NCBI GenBank assembly: GCA_002894305.1
Contig: PGEI01000020.1
Coordinates: forward strand, 1-38,612
Reading direction: 5' to 3'
Origin: Comamonadaceae bacterium CD01
GTDB taxonomy: Bacteria > Pseudomonadota > Gammaproteobacteria > Burkholderiales > Burkholderiaceae_C
DNA: 38,612 bases
This document shows, one piece after another, positions 27,146 through 34,890 of this stretch (positions within the stretch are counted from its first letter, which is position 1; every line of letters begins with the position of its first letter). Made by a program: the position numbers and the translations under genes. The notes beneath the pieces were generated by a model. It did not search any database and had not been told where the DNA came from. It worked only from the letters and a program-made list of their open reading frames with translations.

Positions 27146-27442
27146 ATGAAATTCTTTCTGTGGCTGCTCAGGGCAGTCATTTTTTTCGCGCTGCTGGCGT
27201 TTGCGCTGAACAACCAGCAGGACGTGACGGTGCACTTCTTCTTCGGCACCCAGTGGTCGGCCGCGCTGGTACTCATCGTGCTGGCCGCCTTCACGCTGGG
27301 CGTCGCGGTCGGCGTGCTGGGCATGGTGCAGTACGGCTGGCGCAAGCGCCGCAAACAGCGCAGCAGCGTCCCCGCGCCGGCTTCCGAGCCAAGCGCCCCG
27401 CCACCCACTGTCGACCTGCCCGCCTCCATCCATGGAATTTGA
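27146..27442 (+). CDS. lapA: LapA-domain inner-membrane protein
   Basis: This 98-residue membrane protein has the LapA (DUF1049) domain. Two membrane helices are visible, about residues 4-21 (LWLLRAVIFFALLAFALN) and 37-60 (AALVLIVLAAFTLGVAVGVL). Between them is the family signature NNQQDVTVHFFFG, and a basic cytoplasmic stretch (WRKRRKQR) leads to a Pro/Ser-rich tail. In E. coli LapA is encoded with LapB and takes part in lipopolysaccharide assembly control. The gene overlaps lapB by 11 bases. TAGAAT at 27117-27122 resembles a -10 element but lacks a matching -35. Confidence 0.88.
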   Translation: MKFFLWLLRAVIFFALLAFALNNQQDVTVHFFFGTQWSAALVLIVLAAFTLGVAVGVLGMVQYGWRKRRKQRSSVPAPASEPSAPPPTVDLPASIHGI

Positions 27443-28589
27443 ACTCAGCTGGCTGCTGATGGGCCTGCCCCTGGCCTTTGGCCTGGGCTGGCTGGCATCG
27501 CGCCTGGACCTGCGCCAATGGCGCGCCGACAGCCGCCGCTCGCCCAAGGCCTATTTCAAGGGGCTGAACTATCTGCTCAACGAGCAGCAGGATCAGGCCA
27601 TCGACGCCTTCATCGAGGCGGTGCAGAACGATCCCGACACCACCGAGCTGCACTTTGCGCTGGGCAACCTGTTTCGCCGCCGCGGCGAATACAACCGCGC
27701 GGTGCGCGTGCACGAGCACCTGCTCTCGCGCGCCGACCTCACGCGCGCCGACCGCGACCGCGCCCAGCACGCGCTGGCGCTGGACTTTCTCAAGGCCGGC
27801 CTGCTCGACCGCGCCGAGGACGCGCTGCGCCGCCTGGACGCCACGCCCTTCGAGGCCCAGGCGCGCCTGGCGCTGCTGTCCATCTACGAACGCGCCCACG
27901 ACTGGCCGCAGGCCATGGCCGTCGCCAAGCGCATGCAGCAGGCGCAGCAGGGCGACTTCAGCACCCGCATTGCGCACTACCTGTGCGAGCAGGCACTCGC
28001 GCTCGTGCAGCGCGGCGACCACGGCGGCGCGCGCGCGCTGTTCGAGCAGGCGCATGCCAGCGCGCCCCAGGCGCCGCGTCCACTGCTGGAGCTGGCGCGC
28101 CAGCACCAGCGCCAGGGCCAGCCCCGGGCAGCGCTGCAGCAGCTGCAGCAGCTGGTCGCCAGCGCGCCGGCGGCCGCGCCGCTGGCGGCGGCGCTGCTGG
28201 CCGACTGCGCCAGCGCCACTGGCCAGCAGCCCCAGGTGCTGGCGCAGCTGCGCACGCTGTACGAGGCCGCGCCGTCGCTGGACTTGCTGGACGCCATCGT
28301 CGCGCTGGAAAAACAGGACGCGGAGCAGGCCGCGCAGGCGCCGCAATGGTATGTGCGCCACCTGCAGCACGAGCCCTCGCTGGTGGCCGCCACGCGCTGG
28401 CTGGCACAGGAGCGGCTGGCACACGAGGAATACCACCCGCAGATCCAGCGCGCACTGGACAACGCGGCCAAGCCGCTGACGCGCTACCGCTGCGCGGCAT
28501 GCGGATTCGAGGCGCGCCAGCACTTCTGGCAATGTCCGGGCTGCCAGACCTGGGACAGCTACCCAGCGCGGCGCGTCGAAGAGCTGTAG
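27432..28589 (+). CDS. lapB: LapB (YciM), TPR and rubredoxin-like LPS regulator
   Basis: This 385-residue inner-membrane-anchored protein promotes FtsH-dependent turnover of LpxC and so sets lipopolysaccharide synthesis. It has one N-terminal membrane helix (LSWLLMGLPLAFGLGWLASR), a series of TPR repeats from about residue 40 to 330 (YFKGLNYLLNEQQDQAIDAF, ELHFALGNLFRRRGEYNRAV), and a C-terminal rubredoxin-like metal site with Cys354, Cys357, Cys368 and Cys371 (YRCAACGF, QCPGCQTWDS). All four metal-binding cysteines are present. It overlaps lapA by 11 bases, so the pair is translationally coupled. The mrp operon follows after 89 bases without a recognisable terminator. Confidence 0.94.
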   Translation: MEFELSWLLMGLPLAFGLGWLASRLDLRQWRADSRRSPKAYFKGLNYLLNEQQDQAIDAFIEAVQNDPDTTELHFALGNLFRRRGEYNRAVRVHEHLLSRADLTRADRDRAQHALALDFLKAGLLDRAEDALRRLDATPFEAQARLALLSIYERAHDWPQAMAVAKRMQQAQQGDFSTRIAHYLCEQALALVQRGDHGGARALFEQAHASAPQAPRPLLELARQHQRQGQPRAALQQLQQLVASAPAAAPLAAALLADCASATGQQPQVLAQLRTLYEAAPSLDLLDAIVALEKQDAEQAAQAPQWYVRHLQHEPSLVAATRWLAQERLAHEEYHPQIQRALDNAAKPLTRYRCAACGFEARQHFWQCPGCQTWDSYPARRVEEL

Positions 28590-28663
28590 CGCGTGCGCGC
28601 ATCACATCCCCCGGATCGCCTGGGGCTGCAAATTCCATAGCGCGGGCGTCTGCGCTCTACCCG

Positions 28664-28669
28664 TAAAAT
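28664..28669 (+). promoter_or_regulatory. Possible -10 element of the mrp operon
   Basis: TAAAAT ends nine bases before the mrpA ATG, and no Shine-Dalgarno sequence is present between them. If used, the transcript would have almost no leader. No -35 is recognisable at the expected distance, so the call is tentative. The rest of 28590-28663 contains nothing else identifiable. Confidence 0.3.
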
Positions 28670-28678
28670 CCCGCGGCA

Positions 28679-31648
28679 ATGCCTCTGCTGACCCTCATCG
28701 TCCTGCCTTTTGCCGCCAGCCTGCTGGCGGCACTCATGCCAGCCAATGCGCGCAACCTCGAATCGACCCTGGCGGGGCTGGTGGCGGTATTTTGCGCCGT
28801 CGCGGTTGCGCTGCATTTCCCCGAGGTAGCCGCCGGCACCGTGCTGCGCCAGGAGATCGCCTGGCTGCCCTCACTGGGCATGCCCATGGTCATCCGCATG
28901 GACGGCTTTGCCTGGATGTTCTCCATGCTGGTCTACTGCATCGGCGCACTGGTCGTGCTGTACGCGCGCTACTACATGTCGCCGGCCGACCCGGTGCCGC
29001 GCTTCTTCTCGTTCTTCCTGGCCTTCATGGGCGCGATGGCCGGCGTGGTGCTGTCGGGCCACCTGATCCAGCTGGTGTTCTTCTGGGAGCTGACCAGCCT
29101 GTTCTCCTTCCTGCTGATCGGCTACTGGCACCACCGCGAGGACGCGCGCCGCGGCGCGCGCATGGCGCTCACCGTGACCGCCGGCGGCGGCCTGTGCCTG
29201 CTGGCGGGCATGCTGCTGCTGGGCCACATCGTCGGCAGCTACGATCTGGATCATGTGCTGGCGTCCGCCGAGCTGGTGCGCCACCACCCGCTGTACCTGG
29301 TCACGCTGGTGCTGGTGCTGCTGGGCGCGTTCACCAAGAGCGCGCAGTTTCCCTTCCACTTCTGGCTGCCCAACGCCATGGCCGCGCCCACGCCGGTCTC
29401 AAGCTACCTGCACTCGGCCACCATGGTCAAGGCCGGCGTCTTTTTGCTGGCGCGCCTGTGGCCGGTGATGAGCGGCACCGAGCCCTGGTTCTGGCTGGTT
29501 GGCGCCACCGGCCTGGTGACGCTGCTCGTCGGCGGCTACGCGGCAATATTCCAGAACGACCTCAAGAGCCTGCTGGCCTACTCCACCATCTCGCATCTGG
29601 GCCTGATCGTGTTGCTGCTGGGCCTGAACAGCCCGCTGGCCGCCGTCGCCGCGGTCTTTCACATCATGAACCACGCGACCTTCAAGGCCTCACTGTTCAT
29701 GGCGGCGGGCATCGTCGACCATGAAAGCGGCACGCGCGACATTCGCCGCCTGTCGGGCCTGCGCCGCATGATGCCGATTACCGCGACGCTGGCCACCGTT
29801 GCCGGCGCAGCGATGGCCGGCGTGCCGCTGCTCAACGGCTTTCTGTCCAAGGAGATGTTCTTCGCCGAGACCGTCTTCCTCGACGCCTCGCCGCTGGTGG
29901 CCACGGCGCTGCCGATTGCCGCCACCATCGCCGGCATGTTCAGCGTGGCCTACTCGCTGCGCTTCATCGCCGACGTGTTCTGGGGCCCGCCGGCCACCGA
30001 CCTGCCGCGCACCCCGCACGAGCCGCCGCACTGGATGCGCGTGCCGGTCGAGCTGCTGGTGCTGGCCTGCCTGGTTGTCGGCATCTTCCCGGCCTGGGCC
30101 GTGGGCCAGTTCCTGGCCACCGCGGCGCTGCCGGTGGTTGGCGGCCAGCTTCCCGCCTACAGCCTGGTGCTGTGGCACGGCGTCAACGCCCCGCTGGTGA
30201 TGAGCCTGATCGCGCTGGCCGGCGGCATTGCGCTGCACCTGACTCTGCACTGGCTGCGCGCACGCGGCAGCGCCCAGGCGCCGCTCGTGATGCACCACCT
30301 GAGCGGGCGCCGGATGTTCGAGGCGGGCCTGACCCAATTCACCCGCTGGGGACGCAGCGGCCGGCGCCTGCTGTCCACCCAGCGCCTGCAGTGGCAGATG
30401 CTGTGGCTGGTGCTGGCAACACTGGTGGCCGGCGTGCTGCCGCTGTGGCTGCAGGGCGTGCACCTGGGCGCGCGCCCGGCGCTGCCGCTGTCCATCGCCT
30501 TCGTGCTGCTGTGGATCGTCGGCGGCCTGTGCGCCATTGCCACCGCCTGGCAGGCCAAATACCACCGGCTGGCCGCGCTGGTGCTGATGGGCGGCGCGGG
30601 CCTGGCTACCTGCGTCACCTTTCTGTGGTTCTCCGCGCCCGACCTGGCGCTGACCCAGCTGGCGGTGGAGCTGGTCACCACCATCCTGATTCTGCTGGGC
30701 CTGCGCTGGCTGCCCCGGCGCGACGCCGCGCTGCGCGAGGCCGATCCGCTGCGCGCACGCGCCCGGCGACTGCGCGACCTGGTGCTGGCGCTGTTGACCG
30801 GCGGCGGCATGGCCTGGCTGGCCTTTGCGATGATGAGCCGCGACTTCCCCGAGAGCACCTCGACCTTCTTCCTGGAGCATGCACTCAGCGGCGGCGGCGG
30901 CACCAACGTGGTCAACGTCATGCTGGTCGACTTCCGCGGCTTCGACACCTTCGGCGAGATCGTCGTGCTGGGCATCGTTGCAGTCACCGTCTACGCACTG
31001 CTGCGGCGCTTTCGCCCCGCCGGCGAGAGCATGGACCTGCCCGAGCAGCAGCGCGCCGTGCCCGCCGACCTGCAGACCGACCTGCTCAACCCGCGTCACG
31101 CCAGCGACACCGCCATTGGCTACCTGATGGTGCCGGCCGTGCTGGCGCGCCTGCTGCTGCCCTTCATCGCGCTGGTGGCCATCTACCTGTTCCTGCGCGG
31201 GCACAACCAGCCGGGCGGCGGCTTCGTCGCCGGGCTGGTGTTCTCGGTGGCGCTGGTGCTGCAGTACATGGTCTCGGGCACCACCTGGGTCGAAGCCCAT
31301 CTGCCGCTGGTGCCCCGGCGCTGGATCGCCACCGGCCTGCTGCTGGCGCTGGCCACCGGTCTGGGCGCAGTCGCGCTGGGCTACCCCTTCCTGACCAGCC
31401 ACACCGCGGTGCTGCAGCTGCCGCTGGTCGGCGAGCTGCACTTTGCCAGCGCCACCTTCTTCGACCTGGGCGTGTTCGCCCTCGTCGTCGGCGCCACGCT
31501 GCTCATCCTCACGGCAATCGCCCACCAGTCGGTGCGCAGCCACCGCTACCACGCTCGCCTGGTCGAAGAGGAGATGCAGGCGATCTCGCTGCTGGTGGGC
31601 GACCCGCCCGATCCCCCTGCGCCGGCAGGCATGAAGGGGGCGCCCTGA
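28679..31648 (+). CDS. mrpA: Mrp cation/proton antiporter, fused subunits A and B
   Basis: This 989-residue membrane protein is the largest subunit of the Mrp/Mnh/Pha multisubunit Na+(K+)/H+ antiporter, related to complex I NuoL. The N-terminal part contains the antiporter module (FFWELTSLFSFLLIGYWHHR, AHLNAMAAPTPVSS-type segment LPNAMAAPTPVSSYLHSATM, SLLAYSTISHLGLIVLLLG, HIMNHATFKASLFMAAGIVD). A middle region carries a MbhD-like segment (FSAPDLALTQLAVELVTTIL). From about residue 820 an MnhB domain follows (LFLRGHNQPGGGFVAGLVFS), so no separate mrpB is needed. The stop codon overlaps the mrpC start by one base. The start lacks a ribosome binding site. Confidence 0.93.
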   Translation: MPLLTLIVLPFAASLLAALMPANARNLESTLAGLVAVFCAVAVALHFPEVAAGTVLRQEIAWLPSLGMPMVIRMDGFAWMFSMLVYCIGALVVLYARYYMSPADPVPRFFSFFLAFMGAMAGVVLSGHLIQLVFFWELTSLFSFLLIGYWHHREDARRGARMALTVTAGGGLCLLAGMLLLGHIVGSYDLDHVLASAELVRHHPLYLVTLVLVLLGAFTKSAQFPFHFWLPNAMAAPTPVSSYLHSATMVKAGVFLLARLWPVMSGTEPWFWLVGATGLVTLLVGGYAAIFQNDLKSLLAYSTISHLGLIVLLLGLNSPLAAVAAVFHIMNHATFKASLFMAAGIVDHESGTRDIRRLSGLRRMMPITATLATVAGAAMAGVPLLNGFLSKEMFFAETVFLDASPLVATALPIAATIAGMFSVAYSLRFIADVFWGPPATDLPRTPHEPPHWMRVPVELLVLACLVVGIFPAWAVGQFLATAALPVVGGQLPAYSLVLWHGVNAPLVMSLIALAGGIALHLTLHWLRARGSAQAPLVMHHLSGRRMFEAGLTQFTRWGRSGRRLLSTQRLQWQMLWLVLATLVAGVLPLWLQGVHLGARPALPLSIAFVLLWIVGGLCAIATAWQAKYHRLAALVLMGGAGLATCVTFLWFSAPDLALTQLAVELVTTILILLGLRWLPRRDAALREADPLRARARRLRDLVLALLTGGGMAWLAFAMMSRDFPESTSTFFLEHALSGGGGTNVVNVMLVDFRGFDTFGEIVVLGIVAVTVYALLRRFRPAGESMDLPEQQRAVPADLQTDLLNPRHASDTAIGYLMVPAVLARLLLPFIALVAIYLFLRGHNQPGGGFVAGLVFSVALVLQYMVSGTTWVEAHLPLVPRRWIATGLLLALATGLGAVALGYPFLTSHTAVLQLPLVGELHFASATFFDLGVFALVVGATLLILTAIAHQSVRSHRYHARLVEEEMQAISLLVGDPPDPPAPAGMKGAP

Positions 31649-32013
31649 TGGAAATCGTGCTGGCCATCGCCATCGGCGTGCTCACCGGCTCGGGCGTTTG
31701 GCTCATCCTGCGCCCGCGCACCTTCCAGGTCATCATGGGGCTGTCGCTGCTGTCGTATGCGGTCAACCTGTTCATCTTCAGCATGGGCCGGCTGGGCCTG
31801 GTCATCAACCAGGCGCCGGTGCTGGTCGACGGCGTGGCGCAGGATCTGCATCACTACACCGACCCGCTGCCGCAGGCGCTGGTGCTCACCGCCATCGTCA
31901 TCGGCTTTGCCATGACGGCGCTGTTCCTGGTCGTGCTGCTGGCCTCGCGCGGCACCTCGGGCACCGACCACGTGGACGGCCGCCACGCCCACGACGCGCA
32001 GGAGATGCCATGA
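31648..32013 (+). CDS. mrpC: Mrp antiporter subunit C
   Basis: This 121-residue membrane protein is homologous to NuoK, with three predicted helices (IVLAIAIGVLTGSGVWLIL, FQVIMGLSLLSYAVNLFIFS, ALVLTAIVIGFAMTALFLVV). The motifs LSYAVNLF and DPLPQALVLTAIVI are characteristic of MnhC/MrpC. It ends in a His/Asp-rich cytoplasmic tail. The start overlaps the mrpA stop (TGATG) and the stop overlaps mrpD (ATGA), so the subunits are translationally coupled, as expected for a stoichiometric membrane complex. Confidence 0.93.
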   Translation: MEIVLAIAIGVLTGSGVWLILRPRTFQVIMGLSLLSYAVNLFIFSMGRLGLVINQAPVLVDGVAQDLHHYTDPLPQALVLTAIVIGFAMTALFLVVLLASRGTSGTDHVDGRHAHDAQEMP

Positions 32014-33725
32014 GCACGCTGGCACAACTGGCAGCGCCCCTGATGCCCCACCTGATGCTGGCGCCGATTGCGCTACCTATGTTCACCGCCGCGGCGTTGC
32101 TGCTGCTGCGCGAGGAGCAGCAGCACCTGAAGCTGTTCTTCAGCGTGCTGTCCACGCTGCTGGGGCTGGTCGCGTCCGTGGCGCTGCTGGCCTGGAGCCA
32201 CCAGGCCGGCGCCACCAGCACGCTGGGCGTGTACCTGCCGGGCAACTGGCCTGCGCCATTCGGCATCGTACTGGCGCTCGATCGCCTCACCGCGCTGATG
32301 CTGGTGCTCACCAGCGTCGTCGCGCTGTGCGCGGTGGTCTTCTCCGGCGCGCGCTGGTACCGTGCGGGCGTGCATTTCCAGAGCCTGTTCCAGTTCCAGC
32401 TCATGGGGCTGGCCGGCGCCTTCCTGACGGCCGACCTGTTCAACCTGTTCGTGTTCTTCGAGATCATGCTCGCGGCCTCCTACGGCCTGCTGCTGCACGG
32501 CTCGGGGCCGGCGCGCGTCGGCTCGGGGCTGCACTACATCGCGATCAACCTGGCGGCCTCGTCGCTGTTTCTGATCGGCGCGGCCGTGCTCTACGGCATC
32601 ACCGGCACGCTGAACATGGCCGACCTGGCGCTGGCCGTGGCCCAGGTCTCGGACGGCGACCGCGGCCTGCTGCACGCCGGCGCGGCCATCCTGGCCACCG
32701 CCTTCCTGATCAAGGCCGCGGTCTGGCCGCTGAACTTCTGGCTGGTGCCGGCCTACAGCAGCGCCACCGCACCGGTGGGCGCGCTGTTCGCCATCATGAC
32801 CAAGGTGGGCGTGTACGCCATCCTGCGCCTGTGGACGCTGATGTTCGGAGCAGAAGCGGGTGCCTCTGCGCTGTTCGGCAACCTGTGGCTGACCGGCGCG
32901 GGCATGGTCACCATGGTATTTGGCGCCGTCGGCATGATGGGCTCGCAGCGTCTGTCGCACCTGGCAGGGCACGCGGCGGTGCTGTCCTCGGGCACGCTGC
33001 TGGCGGCGGCCGGCTTTGCCGAGAACGACCTGACGGCCGGCCTGCTGTACTACCTGCCCAGCTCCACGCTAGCCGTGGCCGCGCTGTTCCTGATCGACGA
33101 CCTGATCGACCGCTGGCGCAACGGCGGAGCCTCGCTCGCGCCCTACGAGAGGGACGACACGCCGTTTCTCACCGCCGACCTGCTGCCGACGGCCGGTGGC
33201 GTCAACCTGGACGACGACGAGGAGGTGCTGGTCGGGCGCGTCATCCAGGCGGCGGCGGCCTTCATCGGCCTGTCCTTTCTGGTCAGCACGCTGGTCATTG
33301 CCGGCCTGCCGCCGCTGTCGGGCTTCGTCGGCAAGCTGACCATGCTGACCGCGATGCTCAACCCGCTGGGCCTGGGCTCGTCGGCCGGCATGCGCCCGGG
33401 CGTTGCCGGCTGGCTGCTGCTGGCGCTGATGCTGATCACCGGCTTTGCCGCGCTGATGGCGCTGACGCGCGCCGGCATCCGCCACTTCTGGGGCAGCTTC
33501 GACCGCATGGCGCCTGAGTTGCGCGTGCTCGAGGGTCTGCCCATTGCCACGCTGCTGCTCGCCTGCATGGCGCTCACGGTGCTGGCCGAGCCGGCCATTG
33601 GCTTCACCCGCGCCGCGGCCAACGCGCTGCACGCACCCACCACTTATGTGCACGCCGTCATGTCGGCCACGCCACGCCCGGGCGTGGCCCACGGCACCGA
33701 CGCGACGCAGGAGGCCGCGCGATGA
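32010..33725 (+). CDS. mrpD: Mrp antiporter subunit D
   Basis: This 571-residue polytopic protein of the NuoM/NuoN type probably carries part of the proton path. Signatures include LMGLAGAFLTADLFNLFVFF, FEIMLAASYGLLLHG, FLIKAAVWPLNFWLVPAYSS with its conserved lysine, and AHAAVLSSG-like GHAAVLSSGTLLAAAGF. About 14 membrane helices are expected. An acidic loop (NLDDDEEVLVGR) lies between late helices. It is longer than the usual 490-510 residues; the additional length is mainly this loop region and a soluble C-terminal tail. It overlaps both neighbours by four bases (ATGA). Confidence 0.93.
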   Translation: MSTLAQLAAPLMPHLMLAPIALPMFTAAALLLLREEQQHLKLFFSVLSTLLGLVASVALLAWSHQAGATSTLGVYLPGNWPAPFGIVLALDRLTALMLVLTSVVALCAVVFSGARWYRAGVHFQSLFQFQLMGLAGAFLTADLFNLFVFFEIMLAASYGLLLHGSGPARVGSGLHYIAINLAASSLFLIGAAVLYGITGTLNMADLALAVAQVSDGDRGLLHAGAAILATAFLIKAAVWPLNFWLVPAYSSATAPVGALFAIMTKVGVYAILRLWTLMFGAEAGASALFGNLWLTGAGMVTMVFGAVGMMGSQRLSHLAGHAAVLSSGTLLAAAGFAENDLTAGLLYYLPSSTLAVAALFLIDDLIDRWRNGGASLAPYERDDTPFLTADLLPTAGGVNLDDDEEVLVGRVIQAAAAFIGLSFLVSTLVIAGLPPLSGFVGKLTMLTAMLNPLGLGSSAGMRPGVAGWLLLALMLITGFAALMALTRAGIRHFWGSFDRMAPELRVLEGLPIATLLLACMALTVLAEPAIGFTRAAANALHAPTTYVHAVMSATPRPGVAHGTDATQEAAR

Positions 33726-34210
33726 AGCGGTTTTTTCCTGCCCCGCTGGTCTCGATTGGCCTGTTCCTGGTGTGGCTGGTGCTCAACCACAGCGCCAGCG
33801 CCGGCCACATGCTGCTGGGCGCGCTGCTGGCGCTGGGCCTGCCGGTGCTGCTGCGCGGCCTGCGCCCGCAGCGGGTGCGCGTACGCCACTGGATCACGGT
33901 ACTGCGCCTGTGCTGGACCGTGATGGTGGACACCACCAACTCCAACATCGGCGTGCTGCGCCTGCTGCTCGCCCCGGCCAGCCGCCGCGGCCCGCCCGAC
34001 TTCGTCAAGATACCGCTGCAGCTGCGCGACCCGAACGCGCTGGCGGTGCTGGCCATGATCGTCTGCATCACCCCCGGAACGGTCTGGGCCGAGCTGTCGC
34101 TGGATCGCTCGGTGCTGATGCTGCACGTGCTGGAAGTGGCCGACGCGCAGGCCATCATCGACCACGTCAAGGCGTGCTACGAACGTCCGTTGATGGAGAT
34201 TTTTGAATGA
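33722..34210 (+). CDS. mrpE: Mrp antiporter subunit E
   Basis: This 162-residue protein is the small E subunit found only in Mrp-type antiporters. It has N-terminal membrane helices (LVSIGLFLVWLVLNHSASAG, GHMLLGALLALGLPVLL) and a cytoplasmic part with the family motif VMVDTTNSNIGVLRLLL and MIVCITPGTVWAELS. The C-terminal segment (MLHVLEVADAQAIIDHVK) is the usual domain ending. It overlaps mrpD and mrpF by four bases each. Its exact role is unclear, but in other bacteria it is needed for complex assembly or full activity. Confidence 0.92.
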   Translation: MKRFFPAPLVSIGLFLVWLVLNHSASAGHMLLGALLALGLPVLLRGLRPQRVRVRHWITVLRLCWTVMVDTTNSNIGVLRLLLAPASRRGPPDFVKIPLQLRDPNALAVLAMIVCITPGTVWAELSLDRSVLMLHVLEVADAQAIIDHVKACYERPLMEIFE

Positions 34211-34488
34211 ACAGTCCCATTCTGTCCTGGGTTCTGCCGATCGCCCTGGTGCTGCTGGCACTGGCCATGGTGCTGTGCCTGGTGCGCATGCTGCGCGGCC
34301 CGGCGGCGCAAGACCGCGTGCTGGCGCTCGACTGCATGTACCTCAACGGCATGCTGCTGATGCTGGTGCTGGCCATCCAGGAAGGCAGCGCGCACTACTT
34401 CGAGGCTGCCATGCTGATCGCGCTGCTGGGCTTCGTCAGCTCCACGGCGCTGGCCAAGTTTCTGCTGCGCGGCGAGGTGATCGAATGA
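34207..34488 (+). CDS. mrpF: Mrp antiporter subunit F
   Basis: This 93-residue membrane protein has three predicted helices (SWVLPIALVLLALAMVLCLV, LALDCMYLNGMLLMLVLAIQ, AAMLIALLGFVSSTALAKFL). The RMLRGPAAQDRVLALD segment after helix 1 and the FVSSTALAKFL ending are typical of MnhF/MrpF. It overlaps mrpE and mrpG by four bases each. In other bacteria all seven Mrp subunits are required for antiport activity, and all are accounted for here. Confidence 0.93.
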   Translation: MNSPILSWVLPIALVLLALAMVLCLVRMLRGPAAQDRVLALDCMYLNGMLLMLVLAIQEGSAHYFEAAMLIALLGFVSSTALAKFLLRGEVIE

Positions 34489-34853
34489 ACGCCCAGGCCC
34501 TGCCGCTGTGGCTGGACATCATGGTGTCGGTCTTCGTGCTGGCCGGCGCGGTCATCGCGCTGCTGGGCTCCTGGGGGCTGCTGCGCCTGAAGACCTATTT
34601 CGAGCGCGTACACGCGCCGGCCATCATCGCGACGATGGGCTGCTGGTGCGTAATGCATGCCTCGCTGGTGTACTTCTCGGTACAGGAAGGCGTGCTGGCG
34701 CTGCACGTGCTGCTGATCGCGCTGTTCATCGCGATCACCGTGCCGGTCACCGGCATCTTTCTGATGCGCGCCGCGCTGTTTCGCGCGCGGCGCATGGGCA
34801 AGAACGTTCCGGCCAGCATCAGCCGCTCGATCACGGGGCGCACCGGCATGTGA
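34485..34853 (+). CDS. mrpG: Mrp antiporter subunit G
   Basis: This 122-residue membrane protein completes the operon. It has three helices and the family signature GSWGLLRLKTYFERVHAPAI, with VPVTGIFLMRAALFRARRMG near the C-terminus. It overlaps mrpF by four bases. The stop lies 37 bases from the convergent 5-oxoprolinase stop, and the gap holds a small GGGC/GCCC hairpin but no T-rich terminator. The complete antiporter would support pH and sodium homeostasis at the inner membrane, using the proton gradient. Confidence 0.93.
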   Translation: MNAQALPLWLDIMVSVFVLAGAVIALLGSWGLLRLKTYFERVHAPAIIATMGCWCVMHASLVYFSVQEGVLALHVLLIALFIAITVPVTGIFLMRAALFRARRMGKNVPASISRSITGRTGM

Positions 34854-34890
34854 GTAGCGCAGGGCTTGCGCCCGCGCGCCGCCAGCCGCC

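Noticed and set aside
29690-31552. 620-codon open frame antisense to mrpA
   Set aside because: Its composition (Gln, Gly, His, Arg rich) lacks any recognisable domain, and it mirrors GC-biased third positions of mrpA.
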